Shown here: piece by piece, positions 1 through 6,690 of the stretch
Layout of the letters: each line of letters opens with the position of its first letter
How positions within the stretch are numbered: position 1 is the first letter of the stretch
Assembly (NCBI GenBank): GCA_044426355.1
Contig: JAWXUO010000062.1
Coordinates: 1-9,184 of the forward strand
Origin: CAYJLC01 sp044426355
GTDB taxonomy: Bacteria > Bacillota > Clostridia > Oscillospirales > Butyricicoccaceae
Length of the DNA: 9,184 nt
Direction: 5' to 3'
The notes under the pieces: model-generated
The model's database searches: none
What the model saw: the letters and a program-made list of their open reading frames with translations, nothing else
Told to the model about the DNA's origin: nothing
Made by a program: the position numbers and the translations under genes

Positions 1-151
1 GCAATTTTAATAAAAAATGCGTTTTTTTACGTTCTTTTTCTACTATATCTAGCGTGTTATCTGGTTTTCTAACTGCAATGCAAGAATTTTCAGGTCCATG
101 CATTATAATTCCTTCTATAAGTGCTTGACCACCTATTGATGTTTTTTTCAT
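1..151 (-). CDS. yqhQ: YqhQ/DUF1385 family membrane protein, N-terminal fragment
   Basis: Only the first 50 codons are in the window; the gene continues past the left edge. The start reads MKKTSIGGQALIEGIIMHGP and continues with AVRKPD at residues 27-32. The GGQAxIEGxxM signature followed by a xAVRKPDG-like stretch is how DUF1385 (COG3872, B. subtilis YqhQ) proteins begin. The family is a conserved Firmicute membrane protein whose biochemical role is not established. The ATG at 151 is set by an AGGAG at 157-161 with a 5-base spacer. That AGGAG overlaps the TAG stop of the upstream kinase (160-162), so the two genes are probably co-transcribed and translationally coupled. In many clostridia yqhQ sits next to prmC and prfA; whether that holds here lies beyond the edge. 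The commoner R before GP is H here, a small variation. The family call is from the signature alone, since only the N terminus is visible. Confidence 0.82.
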   Translation of the reverse strand, partial: MKKTSIGGQALIEGIIMHGPENSCIAVRKPDNTLDIVEKERKKTHFLLKL

Positions 152-159
152 TTTATCTC

Positions 160-1623
160 CTAGTTTGAAGGTATTGTTATAACTACTAAAGTTCCTTCGT
201 TTTCTGCACTAATGATATCAAATGTGCCACCGTGCATTGCAATAATTTCATCTGTTACTGCAAGACCTATGCCACTTCCTCTTTTCTTAGAAGTTCCTTT
301 ATAAAATTTTTGTTTTACAAAAGGTAAATCTTTTTCTAAAATGCCTGCTCCGTAGTCTTTTACTTGAACAACAACAGCATCTTCCTCGTTTTTCTCGATA
401 GAAATATCTATTTTTCCACCTTCTCTACCATATTTTGCAGCATTATCTATAACATTTAGAAAAACTTGTTTTAATCTGTGGTTATCTCCGTTTATTGTAT
501 AGTCTGCTTCTACTTTTTCATAGTTTATTTCAAAATCTTCGCTTTCTAAAAGCGTTCTGTATAAATAAACAGCCTCAAAAAGTTCTCGTGATATATCGCA
601 AATATCTACATCAAGCGTTAATCTGCCACTTTCTAAGCGACCAAAATCTAAAAGTTCTTCTACCATTTGTGTTAAACGCTGTGCCTCACGGTTTATAATA
701 GTTAAACCTTGAATTGTTTCTTCGCTAACATCTGTTTGGTATGTTAAAAGCGTTTCGCTCCAACCACCTATTGCAGTAAGGGGCGTTCTTAGTTCATGCG
801 ATACAGATGAAATAAAGTCGTTTTTCATTCTCTCAACTCGACTTAGCTCGTCTGACATGTGGTTTATAGTGTCGCAAAGTTCGCCTATTTCATCATCATG
901 TATTTTTTGCAAACGTTTTCCGTATTTTCCATCTGCAATTTCTTTAGCTACTGCATTTATTTTTAATACAGGCTCTAAAATCGACTTTATAAAATATCTA
1001 TTTGACACTATAACTAAAGCAAATACAAAAATAGCTATTGCACAAGTTAATAACACATTTGTGATAATTTGTTTTTCTACAATTTCAAGAGAAGTTACAT
1101 ATCTTATGCTACCGAGTAATGTTCCATCGCTATAAAACAGTGGGCTTGATGTTGATACAACTCTTTCGCCTGTAAGATAGTCTTCGCCCATATAAATACT
1201 AGCTTTTTGGTCATGCAAAGTTTCTGCAACATCGCTTGTAGATGGTATCGTCCCCGAAGTTAGCCCCGAAGATGATAGTATAACTCTACCCCAGTTGTCT
1301 ATAATCTGCACTTCTAGTTTATCTTTATACTCAAATTCTGTTACAAATTTTTGTGCACCTACATAAAACTGCTCATAATTTGAATTTAAGTATTTATTAA
1401 AAAAATTTGCTGAAGAAGTTGTTTGTGAAATCAAATTATCTTGTACAGATGAATAATAATAGCTTACAGAAACCGAGCCTATAATTATTATTACAGTTGC
1501 TAAAATAGCCACAACAAAGCTTAGGCTGTTCATAAACCATCTGCCTTTTAGTCCACCAGGAGCGTGCAAAATTTTGGGTATCTTATGCTTCATATCATTT
1601 TTATATATAAAAATATCTGCCAC
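160..1623 (-). CDS. Membrane sensor histidine kinase (HAMP, HisKA, HATPase)
   Basis: This is a 487-residue two-component sensor kinase. The order is: a short cytoplasmic N terminus (1-31) with GLKGRW before the membrane; TM1 about 32-56; an extracytoplasmic region about 57-185 with VQIIDNWGRVI (105-115), which resembles PDC/Cache-type sensors; TM2 about 187-208; HAMP about 209-262; HisKA with SVSHELRTPL, phospho-acceptor H276 and the ExxT motif (E277, T280) linked to phosphatase activity; and the ATP-binding domain with N box N390/N394, G1 DYGAG (423-427), F-box-like LPFVKQKF (433-440) and G2 GSGIGL (449-454). All catalytic boxes are intact, so it should be active. The start is GTG, chosen because AAGGAG at 1630-1635 lies 6 bases upstream; ATG at residue 11 is a weaker alternative. 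It is the first gene after its own promoter, with no response regulator upstream, and is followed by yqhQ. The ligand and partner regulator cannot be told from the sequence. Confidence 0.95.
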   Translation of the reverse strand: MADIFIYKNDMKHKIPKILHAPGGLKGRWFMNSLSFVVAILATVIIIIGSVSVSYYYSSVQDNLISQTTSSANFFNKYLNSNYEQFYVGAQKFVTEFEYKDKLEVQIIDNWGRVILSSSGLTSGTIPSTSDVAETLHDQKASIYMGEDYLTGERVVSTSSPLFYSDGTLLGSIRYVTSLEIVEKQIITNVLLTCAIAIFVFALVIVSNRYFIKSILEPVLKINAVAKEIADGKYGKRLQKIHDDEIGELCDTINHMSDELSRVERMKNDFISSVSHELRTPLTAIGGWSETLLTYQTDVSEETIQGLTIINREAQRLTQMVEELLDFGRLESGRLTLDVDICDISRELFEAVYLYRTLLESEDFEINYEKVEADYTINGDNHRLKQVFLNVIDNAAKYGREGGKIDISIEKNEEDAVVVQVKDYGAGILEKDLPFVKQKFYKGTSKKRGSGIGLAVTDEIIAMHGGTFDIISAENEGTLVVITIPSN

Positions 1624-1628
1624 TTAAA

Positions 1629-1635
1629 TCTCCTT
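1629..1635 (-). promoter_or_regulatory. Shine-Dalgarno site fixing the GTG start of the sensor kinase
   Basis: The minus strand reads AAGGAGATTTAAGTG. A strong AAGGAG sits 6 bases before the GTG at 1621-1623, which makes GTG the start rather than the in-frame ATG ten codons later, where no comparable site is seen. Confidence 0.85.
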
Positions 1636-1660
1636 ATCATAATTAAATCCATATTAATAT

Positions 1661-1689
1661 ATTATACCTCTTTTTCATATAAAAATCAA
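1661..1689 (-). promoter_or_regulatory. Sigma-A-type promoter for the kinase-yqhQ unit
   Basis: On the minus strand a perfect -10 box TATAAT (1661-1666) is preceded by a 17-base spacer (1667-1683) and a -35 box TTGATT (1684-1689), which matches four of six consensus positions. Transcription should begin near 1653-1655, at the edge of a 10-base AT palindrome (1651-1660), giving a leader of about 30 bases before the GTG. T/A tracts upstream (1693-1698 and 1721-1727) could act as an UP element. The promoter lies between the terminator of the purine operon and the kinase, so the kinase has its own transcription start. Confidence 0.8.
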
Positions 1690-1690
1690 T

Positions 1691-1735
1691 ACAAAAAATT
1701 TCACTTTTGAGAAATAAAACAAAAAAATTTCCACT
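1691..1735 (-). repeat. Imperfect direct repeat upstream of the kinase promoter
   Basis: On the minus strand AGTGGAAATTTTTTTGT (1719-1735) recurs as AGTGAAATTTTTTGT (1691-1705), differing by one G and one T. The copies are about 29 bases apart, close to three helical turns, and the nearer one ends just before the -35 box. Tandem half-sites in this position are typical of response-regulator or activator sites. The sequence is very AT-rich, so a chance match is possible and no regulator is identified. Confidence 0.4.
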
Positions 1736-1749
1736 CATTAATATCGCAT

Positions 1750-1788
1750 AAAAAAAGATTGCTTATAAGCATAAACAAATAAGCAACC
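1750..1788 (-). terminator. Rho-independent terminator ending the purine operon
   Basis: The minus strand gives GGTTGCTTAT (1779-1788), a 12-base loop (1767-1778), ATAAGCAATC (1757-1766), then seven Ts (1750-1756). The stem is 10 pairs with one G-U pair, directly followed by the U tract. It begins six bases after the stop codon of the arsC-like gene (1795-1797) and so closes the purF-to-arsC transcript before the kinase promoter. Confidence 0.9.
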
Positions 1789-1794
1789 TAAGTT

Positions 1795-2184
1795 TTATTT
1801 TAATTCTAAAACCAAATTTTGAATTTTTTCTTCGATAGATTTTATAGTTTTAATAAATTCCTCATCAGTTTTTCCACTAGGGTCATCAAGTCCCCAGTCT
1901 TCTCTATGACTGCATGGTAAATTTGGACAATTTACGTTGCACCCCATAGTTATAACTATATCTAAAGGTGGAATATCTGCTAAAGTTTTCGATTTTTGCG
2001 TTTTAGTCATGTCTATTCCATACATTTCTAAAACTAAACGCACAGCTGTTTCGTTAATCTTTGGTGCAACCTCTGTTCCTGCCGAATAGCTCTCAAACAC
2101 ATCTTTTCCAAAATGTTTACCTAAAGCTTCTGCTATTTGACTTCTACAAGAATTATGCACGCATATAAAACCTACTTTTTTCAT
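1795..2184 (-). CDS. arsC: ArsC-type arsenate reductase / low-molecular-weight tyrosine phosphatase family protein
   Basis: The 129-residue protein starts MKKVGFICVHNSCRSQ. It carries the CX5R phosphate loop of the LMW-phosphatase fold (C8 to R14, then S15) and the general-acid motif DDP (D101, P102) in WGLDDPSGK. Length and layout fit thioredoxin-coupled arsenate reductases of the pI258 ArsC type, which reduce cytoplasmic arsenate to arsenite through a Cys cascade. Two further cysteines, C82 and C86 in MGCNVNCP, lie where pI258 ArsC has C82 and C89, and there is an additional C91. The start is the ATG at 2184, with GGAGG at 2190-2194 five bases upstream; an in-frame TTG at 2196 would itself overlap that site. 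It is the last gene of the purine operon, 15 bases after fhs. No arsR, arsB or acr3 gene is nearby, so arsenic detoxification is not supported by context. A protein or small-molecule phosphatase is an alternative role. Confidence 0.85.
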   Translation of the reverse strand: MKKVGFICVHNSCRSQIAEALGKHFGKDVFESYSAGTEVAPKINETAVRLVLEMYGIDMTKTQKSKTLADIPPLDIVITMGCNVNCPNLPCSHREDWGLDDPSGKTDEEFIKTIKSIEEKIQNLVLELK

Positions 2185-2189
2185 AAAAA

Positions 2190-2194
2190 CCTCC
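2190..2194 (-). promoter_or_regulatory. Shine-Dalgarno site fixing the arsC-like start
   Basis: GGAGG lies five bases before ATG 2184-2182 on the minus strand. It overlaps the upstream in-frame TTG at 2196-2194, ruling that codon out as the natural start and giving a 129-residue product. Confidence 0.85.
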
Positions 2195-2199
2195 AAAAT

Positions 2200-3870
2200 T
2201 TAAAATAATCCTATAATATTTCCTTTGTCGTCAATATCAATCTCAAGTGCTGCAGGTTGTCTTAAAAGCCCTGGCATTTTCATAATAGTACCTGTTAGTG
2301 CTACTATAAAGCCTGCACCTGCTGACAACGTCATATCTCTCACTGTAATATTAAAACCTTGTGGTCTGCCAAGTTTTGTTGGGTCATCTGTAAGAGATGA
2401 TTGCGTTTTTGCCATACAAATAGGAAGATTTCCAAAGCCTAATTTCGTAAATCTCTCAATTTTCTTTAAAGCTTTCATTTCAAAAATAACATCGTCTGCT
2501 CCGTAAATTTCTTGAGCAATTGTTCTTATTTTATCAGAAATAGACATATCGTCTTCATATATATATCTAAAGTTATTTTCTACTTCGTCTATTGTTTTTA
2601 AGACTTTTTGAGCAAGGTCTACACCACCCTCAGAGCCTTTTGCAAAACTTTCACAAATAGAAATTTCAACGCCCATATTTTTACAAGCTGTTGCTAAAAA
2701 TGCAACTTCACGGTCTGTATCCGTTGCAAATCTATTGATAGACACAATGCATGGAAGTCCAAATTTATCACGCACAGTTTCTACATGCTTAAATAAATTA
2801 CGAACACCATTAGCCAAAGCTTCTACATTTTCTGTAGATAAATCGGCTTTTTTAACATTTCCGTTGTATTTTAAAGCTTTTATCGTTGCTACAATTACAA
2901 CAGCTGATGGTTTTATTCCTGCTTTACGACATTTTATGTCAAAAAACTTTTCAGCACCTAAATCAGCTCCAAAACCTGCCTCAGTTACAACATAATCACC
3001 AAAATGACGTGCCATATTCGTTGCAATAACAGAATTACAACCATGAGCAATATTTGCAAATGGGCCACCATGAATAAACGTTGGTGTTCCTTCTAGCGTT
3101 TGCACTAAATTTGGTTTTAATGCATCTTTTAATAATACAGTCATCGCACCATGTGCTTTTAAATCTCTTGCTGTAACAGGCTTTTCTTCGTAAGTATAAC
3201 CAATAACGATGTTTCCTAAACGTTCTTTTAGGTCAAAAATATCATTAGCTAGACAAAAAGTTGCCATAACTTCTGAAGCTACTGTTATATCAAAACCATC
3301 TTCACGAGGACTACCATGACTTTTTCCACCAAGCCCTGAAATAATATTACGCAGTTGGCGTTCGTTCATGTCTAAAGAACGTCTAAAAGTAATTGTCGCA
3401 GGGTCAATATTTAGCTCATTACCCCATTTTATATGGTTATCTATAAGTGCACACAAAAGGTTATTTGCAGTCCCTATAGCGTGTAAATCTCCTGTAAAAT
3501 GTAGATTTATATCTTCCATAGGCGTAACTTGAGCATATCCACCACCAGTAGCTCCACCTTTTGCACCAAAAACAGGACCTAAAGATGGTTCTCGAAGTGC
3601 AATTACAGTATTTTTACCAATTTTTGATAAAGCATCGGCTAACCCTATCGTTGTAGTTGTTTTTCCTTCTCCTGCTGGAGTTGGATTTATTGCAGTAACT
3701 AAAATTACTTTACCTTCTTTAGAATTACCGTTTTTAAGTAAATTATATTCTACTTTCGCTTTATATTTTCCGTATAAATCTAAAGAACCTTCTTCAATTC
3801 CAATTTTTTCGGCAATTTTTCTAATATCTTGTTTTTCTGTTTGATTTGCAATTTCAATATCAGATAACAT
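2200..3870 (-). CDS. fhs: Formate-tetrahydrofolate ligase (10-formyl-THF synthetase)
   Basis: This 556-residue protein is the usual length for the bacterial homotetrameric enzyme. It joins formate to tetrahydrofolate using ATP, through a formyl-phosphate intermediate, to give 10-formyl-THF. Visible hallmarks are the N-terminal P-loop PTPAGEGKTT (63-72), the EPSLGPVFGAKGGATGGG segment (94-111), FTGDLHAIG (125-133), and a C-terminal LGRPQGFNITVRD region. The ATG at 3870 has AAAGGAG at 3878-3884, seven bases upstream; this site overlaps the TAA stop of purD (3883-3885), so translation is probably coupled. fhs follows purD by 12 bases. The operon's PurN and PurH both use 10-formyl-THF, so here the enzyme most plausibly feeds formyl groups to purine synthesis, although in acetogens the same enzyme serves the Wood-Ljungdahl pathway. 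Nothing looks truncated or missing. Confidence 0.98.
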   Translation of the reverse strand: MLSDIEIANQTEKQDIRKIAEKIGIEEGSLDLYGKYKAKVEYNLLKNGNSKEGKVILVTAINPTPAGEGKTTTTIGLADALSKIGKNTVIALREPSLGPVFGAKGGATGGGYAQVTPMEDINLHFTGDLHAIGTANNLLCALIDNHIKWGNELNIDPATITFRRSLDMNERQLRNIISGLGGKSHGSPREDGFDITVASEVMATFCLANDIFDLKERLGNIVIGYTYEEKPVTARDLKAHGAMTVLLKDALKPNLVQTLEGTPTFIHGGPFANIAHGCNSVIATNMARHFGDYVVTEAGFGADLGAEKFFDIKCRKAGIKPSAVVIVATIKALKYNGNVKKADLSTENVEALANGVRNLFKHVETVRDKFGLPCIVSINRFATDTDREVAFLATACKNMGVEISICESFAKGSEGGVDLAQKVLKTIDEVENNFRYIYEDDMSISDKIRTIAQEIYGADDVIFEMKALKKIERFTKLGFGNLPICMAKTQSSLTDDPTKLGRPQGFNITVRDMTLSAGAGFIVALTGTIMKMPGLLRQPAALEIDIDDKGNIIGLF

Positions 3871-3882
3871 AAAATTTCTCCT

Positions 3883-5124
3883 TTAAACTTTTTTTATAGC
3901 TATATCTTTTCGATACATTTTTCCATCAAAATCTATCTTTTCAATATTTTTATACACTTTTTCTCGTGCAACCAAAATATCTTTATCAATAGACACAACA
4001 TTTAGAACACGGCCACCATTTGTAACTAATTTTTCATCTTTTAGTTTTGTGCCTGCGTGATAAACTTTTACTGTATCATCTGTATTTATAAAAATAGGAA
4101 TTTCTTTTTTATAAGCATCAGGATAACCCCCAGAAGCTAAAACCACGCATACAGTTTTCTCTTGTGACCATTCAAGTGATATTTTGTCTAAATTTCCATC
4201 TATTACAGCCGAAAAAATATCTATAATATCAGATTTTAAACGTGGTAAAATAACCTGTGTTTCAGGGTCGCCAAAACGCACGTTAAATTCTAGCACTTTT
4301 GGAATATTATTTTTTATCATAATTCCGATAAATAAAATCCCTTTGTAATTTAGGTTATCTTTAATAAAACCTTGCATTACAGGTTGCAAAATCGTGTCAT
4401 TTATAGTTTTAGAAAGGCTTTCATCTATTATATAGCTCGGTGAATACGTACCCATTCCACCTGTGTTCGGTCCTTTATCATCATCAAAAGCTTTTTTGTA
4501 GTCTTGTGCTGTTTCGAGTGGAACAATAGTTTTTCCATCTACCAAACAAATTATAGATGCTTCTATTCCATCTAAAAATTCTTCTATTACAACCGTACTT
4601 TCGCCAAAGATTTTTTTTACCATAATGTCTTCTAAAGCAGTTTTTGCCTCATCTGCATTTTGTGCAATAATAACACCTTTACCACCAGCTAATCCATCAG
4701 CTTTTATAACCATAGGATAGCCATATTTTCCAATATCTTCACATGCTTTGTTAAAATCTGTGTGTGTTACATATTCAGCTGTCGGAATTTCATATTTCAT
4801 CAAAAATTCTTTTGTAAAATCTTTACTTCCCTCAAATGTTGCACATTCTTTATCAACCCCTAAGATTTTTAATCCTCTTTTGCAAAATAAATCAGAAATA
4901 CCTAAAACAAGTGGCACTTCTGGGCCTACTATCGTTAAATCAATTGCATTTTTTTCTGCAAAATCTGCGATTTTTTCGATTTCTGTTACGTTTATGTCAA
5001 CTTGAGTAGCGTTCATTCCAGCATTTCCTGGACATACAAAAGCCTCTGCTACTTTAGAACTTTTAAGACATGCATCTAAAATAGCATGCTCTCTGCCACC
5101 AGAACCTACAATTAATATTTTCAT
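3883..5124 (-). CDS. purD: Phosphoribosylamine-glycine ligase (GAR synthetase)
   Basis: This 413-residue enzyme catalyses the second step of de novo purine synthesis: phosphoribosylamine plus glycine and ATP gives GAR, ADP and phosphate. The N domain begins MKILIVGSGGREHAI with the glycine-rich loop. An ATP-grasp core follows, with VIKADGLAGGKGV (139-151), GPNTGGMGTYSP (218-229) and the metal/ATP-binding EFNVRFGDPETQ (279-290), then a C-terminal domain. Length is close to the family's roughly 420. The ATG at 5124 is preceded by AAGGGTG, which overlaps the TAA stop of purH (5135-5137), a sign of coupled translation across a 10-base gap. The product GAR is the substrate of PurN, encoded two genes upstream. 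No irregularity is seen. Confidence 0.98.
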   Translation of the reverse strand: MKILIVGSGGREHAILDACLKSSKVAEAFVCPGNAGMNATQVDINVTEIEKIADFAEKNAIDLTIVGPEVPLVLGISDLFCKRGLKILGVDKECATFEGSKDFTKEFLMKYEIPTAEYVTHTDFNKACEDIGKYGYPMVIKADGLAGGKGVIIAQNADEAKTALEDIMVKKIFGESTVVIEEFLDGIEASIICLVDGKTIVPLETAQDYKKAFDDDKGPNTGGMGTYSPSYIIDESLSKTINDTILQPVMQGFIKDNLNYKGILFIGIMIKNNIPKVLEFNVRFGDPETQVILPRLKSDIIDIFSAVIDGNLDKISLEWSQEKTVCVVLASGGYPDAYKKEIPIFINTDDTVKVYHAGTKLKDEKLVTNGGRVLNVVSIDKDILVAREKVYKNIEKIDFDGKMYRKDIAIKKV

Positions 5125-5134
5125 ATATTCACCC

Positions 5135-6667
5135 TTAGTGTTTAAAATGTCTTTGATTTGTAAATACCATAGCTATTCCGTGTTCATTACAAGCTTTTAT
5201 AATATCTTCGTCACGAACAGAACCACCTGGTTGAATAATAGCTTTAATACCATGATTTCCAGCTAAATCTACACCATCTCTAAATGGAAAAAACGCATCT
5301 GATGCTAATGTTGAACCTAAAATGCTCTCATTTGCATGATTTACGCAGTTTTCTACAGACCAAACACGAGAAACTTGCCCACCACCAATTGATAATGTAC
5401 CACCTTCTCTAGCTAAAACAATACCGTTTGAATTTGTGTGTTTACAAACTTTCATTGCAAAAAGCATATCTTCAATTTCGTGCTTTGTAGGTATTCTTTC
5501 AGTTACTACTTCAAATTTATCTGTAATTTCTAAAACATCTAAATCTTGAACTAAAAGTCCACCAGATACTTTTCTAATATTTATTTCTGCTTTAATAGGT
5601 GTGTCTATCGTTTCAAGCTTAATTAAACGAAGATTTTTCTTAGATTTTAATACACTTAGTGCAGTTTCTGTAAAATCTTTTGCAATTATAACTTCAAGGA
5701 AGATTTCGTTCATTTTACGAGCAGTTTTTTCGTCTACAACTTGGTTTGTTGCAACTATACCACCAAAAATTGAAACAGGGTCACAACTATAAGCTTTTTT
5801 GTAAGCTCCATATAAATCAATATCAACACCTACACCACAAGGCGAACTGTGTTTTACAGCTACAACGCAAGGTTTATCTGCAAATTCTTTCACTAAGTTT
5901 ATAGCTCCGTTTGCATCGTTTATGTTGTTATAAGATAGCTCTTTGCCATGCAGTTGCTCTCCTGCTGTAATTCCGTGAGCATAACCTAGCGTTTCTTTGT
6001 AGAAACAAGCTTCTTGGTGTGGATTTTCGCCATAACGCATATCTTGTTGTTTTTCGAAAGTTAACGTTAATTTATCTGTAAATTTTTCGTTGATACGTTC
6101 TCTTAAATATTTTGAAATTAAAGCATCATAAGAAGCCGTTTCTGAGAAAACTTTTAGTGCAAGTTTATATTTTGTATCTAAAGATACTGCTTTGTTGTTT
6201 TCAAGCTCTGTTAAAACTGCATCGTAGTCTTTAGGGTCTGTCATTACAACAACATCTCTAAAGTTTTTTGCAGCAGCACGTAGCATAGATGGGCCACCGA
6301 TGTCTATATTTTCTATAGCATCTTCCATATTTACATTTGGTTTTGATACCGTTTCTTTAAAAGGATATAAATTTACTACTACTATATCAACTGTAGAAAT
6401 ATCAAAATTTTCGATAGTTTCCATATGTTCTTTGTTGTCACGCATAGCCAAAATTCCTGCGAAAATATTAGGGTGAAGTGTTTTTACACGTCCGTCTAAA
6501 CATTCAGGAAATTTTGTAACTTCGCTAATTTCAATTACATTTATGCCACTATCTTTTAGTCTTTTTGCACTTCCACCTGTAGATATAATTTCTACACCTA
6601 ATTTTTCAAGTCTACTTGCAAGGTCTACGATACCTTCTTTGTCAGATACACTTATTAAAGCTCTCAT
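5135..6667 (-). CDS. purH: Bifunctional AICAR transformylase / IMP cyclohydrolase
   Basis: This 510-residue enzyme carries out the last two steps to IMP: formylation of AICAR with 10-formyl-THF, then ring closure. The N-terminal cyclohydrolase domain (about 1-190) has the MGS-like fold with STGGSAKRL (29-37), FPECLDGRVKTLHP (53-66) and ENIDIGGPSMLRAAAKN (119-135). The transformylase domain follows, with RYGENPHQ (211-218), LSYNNINDANGA (244-255), the catalytic Lys-His pair in VKHSSPCGVG (K272, H273), SDAFFPFRD (456-464), IQPGGSVRD (478-486) and the typical C terminus RHFKH. The ATG at 6667 has AGGAGG eight bases upstream. purN ends 23 bases before, the widest gap in the operon, but with no visible terminator or promoter. 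The formyl donor should come from the fhs product two genes downstream. Both active domains look intact. Confidence 0.98.
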   Translation of the reverse strand: MRALISVSDKEGIVDLASRLEKLGVEIISTGGSAKRLKDSGINVIEISEVTKFPECLDGRVKTLHPNIFAGILAMRDNKEHMETIENFDISTVDIVVVNLYPFKETVSKPNVNMEDAIENIDIGGPSMLRAAAKNFRDVVVMTDPKDYDAVLTELENNKAVSLDTKYKLALKVFSETASYDALISKYLRERINEKFTDKLTLTFEKQQDMRYGENPHQEACFYKETLGYAHGITAGEQLHGKELSYNNINDANGAINLVKEFADKPCVVAVKHSSPCGVGVDIDLYGAYKKAYSCDPVSIFGGIVATNQVVDEKTARKMNEIFLEVIIAKDFTETALSVLKSKKNLRLIKLETIDTPIKAEINIRKVSGGLLVQDLDVLEITDKFEVVTERIPTKHEIEDMLFAMKVCKHTNSNGIVLAREGGTLSIGGGQVSRVWSVENCVNHANESILGSTLASDAFFPFRDGVDLAGNHGIKAIIQPGGSVRDEDIIKACNEHGIAMVFTNQRHFKH

Positions 6668-6690
6668 AAAAAAATCCTCCTAAAAATATG

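Noticed and set aside
857..1135. A 92-codon open frame on the plus strand opposite the kinase gene.
   Set aside because: It is antisense to the kinase's HAMP and TM2 region, has no ribosome binding site or recognisable domain, and its hydrophobic look is a by-product of the opposite coding strand.
1624..1794. Possible small RNA or riboswitch in the gap between the two transcription units.
   Set aside because: The gap is accounted for by the terminator, the direct repeat, the promoter and a leader of only about 30 bases, too short for a known riboswitch class.
1757..1800. Terminator acting also on the plus strand.
   Set aside because: The hairpin is followed on the plus strand only by an interrupted T-rich stretch, and there is no plus-strand gene that would need it.
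2225..2506. A 93-codon plus-strand open frame opposite fhs, and similar short frames opposite purD, purH, purN, purM and purF.
   Set aside because: All lie wholly within well-identified genes on the other strand and carry no family motif or initiation signal of their own.
5820..5860. PurH has SSPCG after the catalytic Lys-His pair where many bacterial enzymes have NPCG.
   Set aside because: Animal PurH (ATIC) proteins also carry serine at this place and the Lys-His pair is intact, so this looks like normal family variation.
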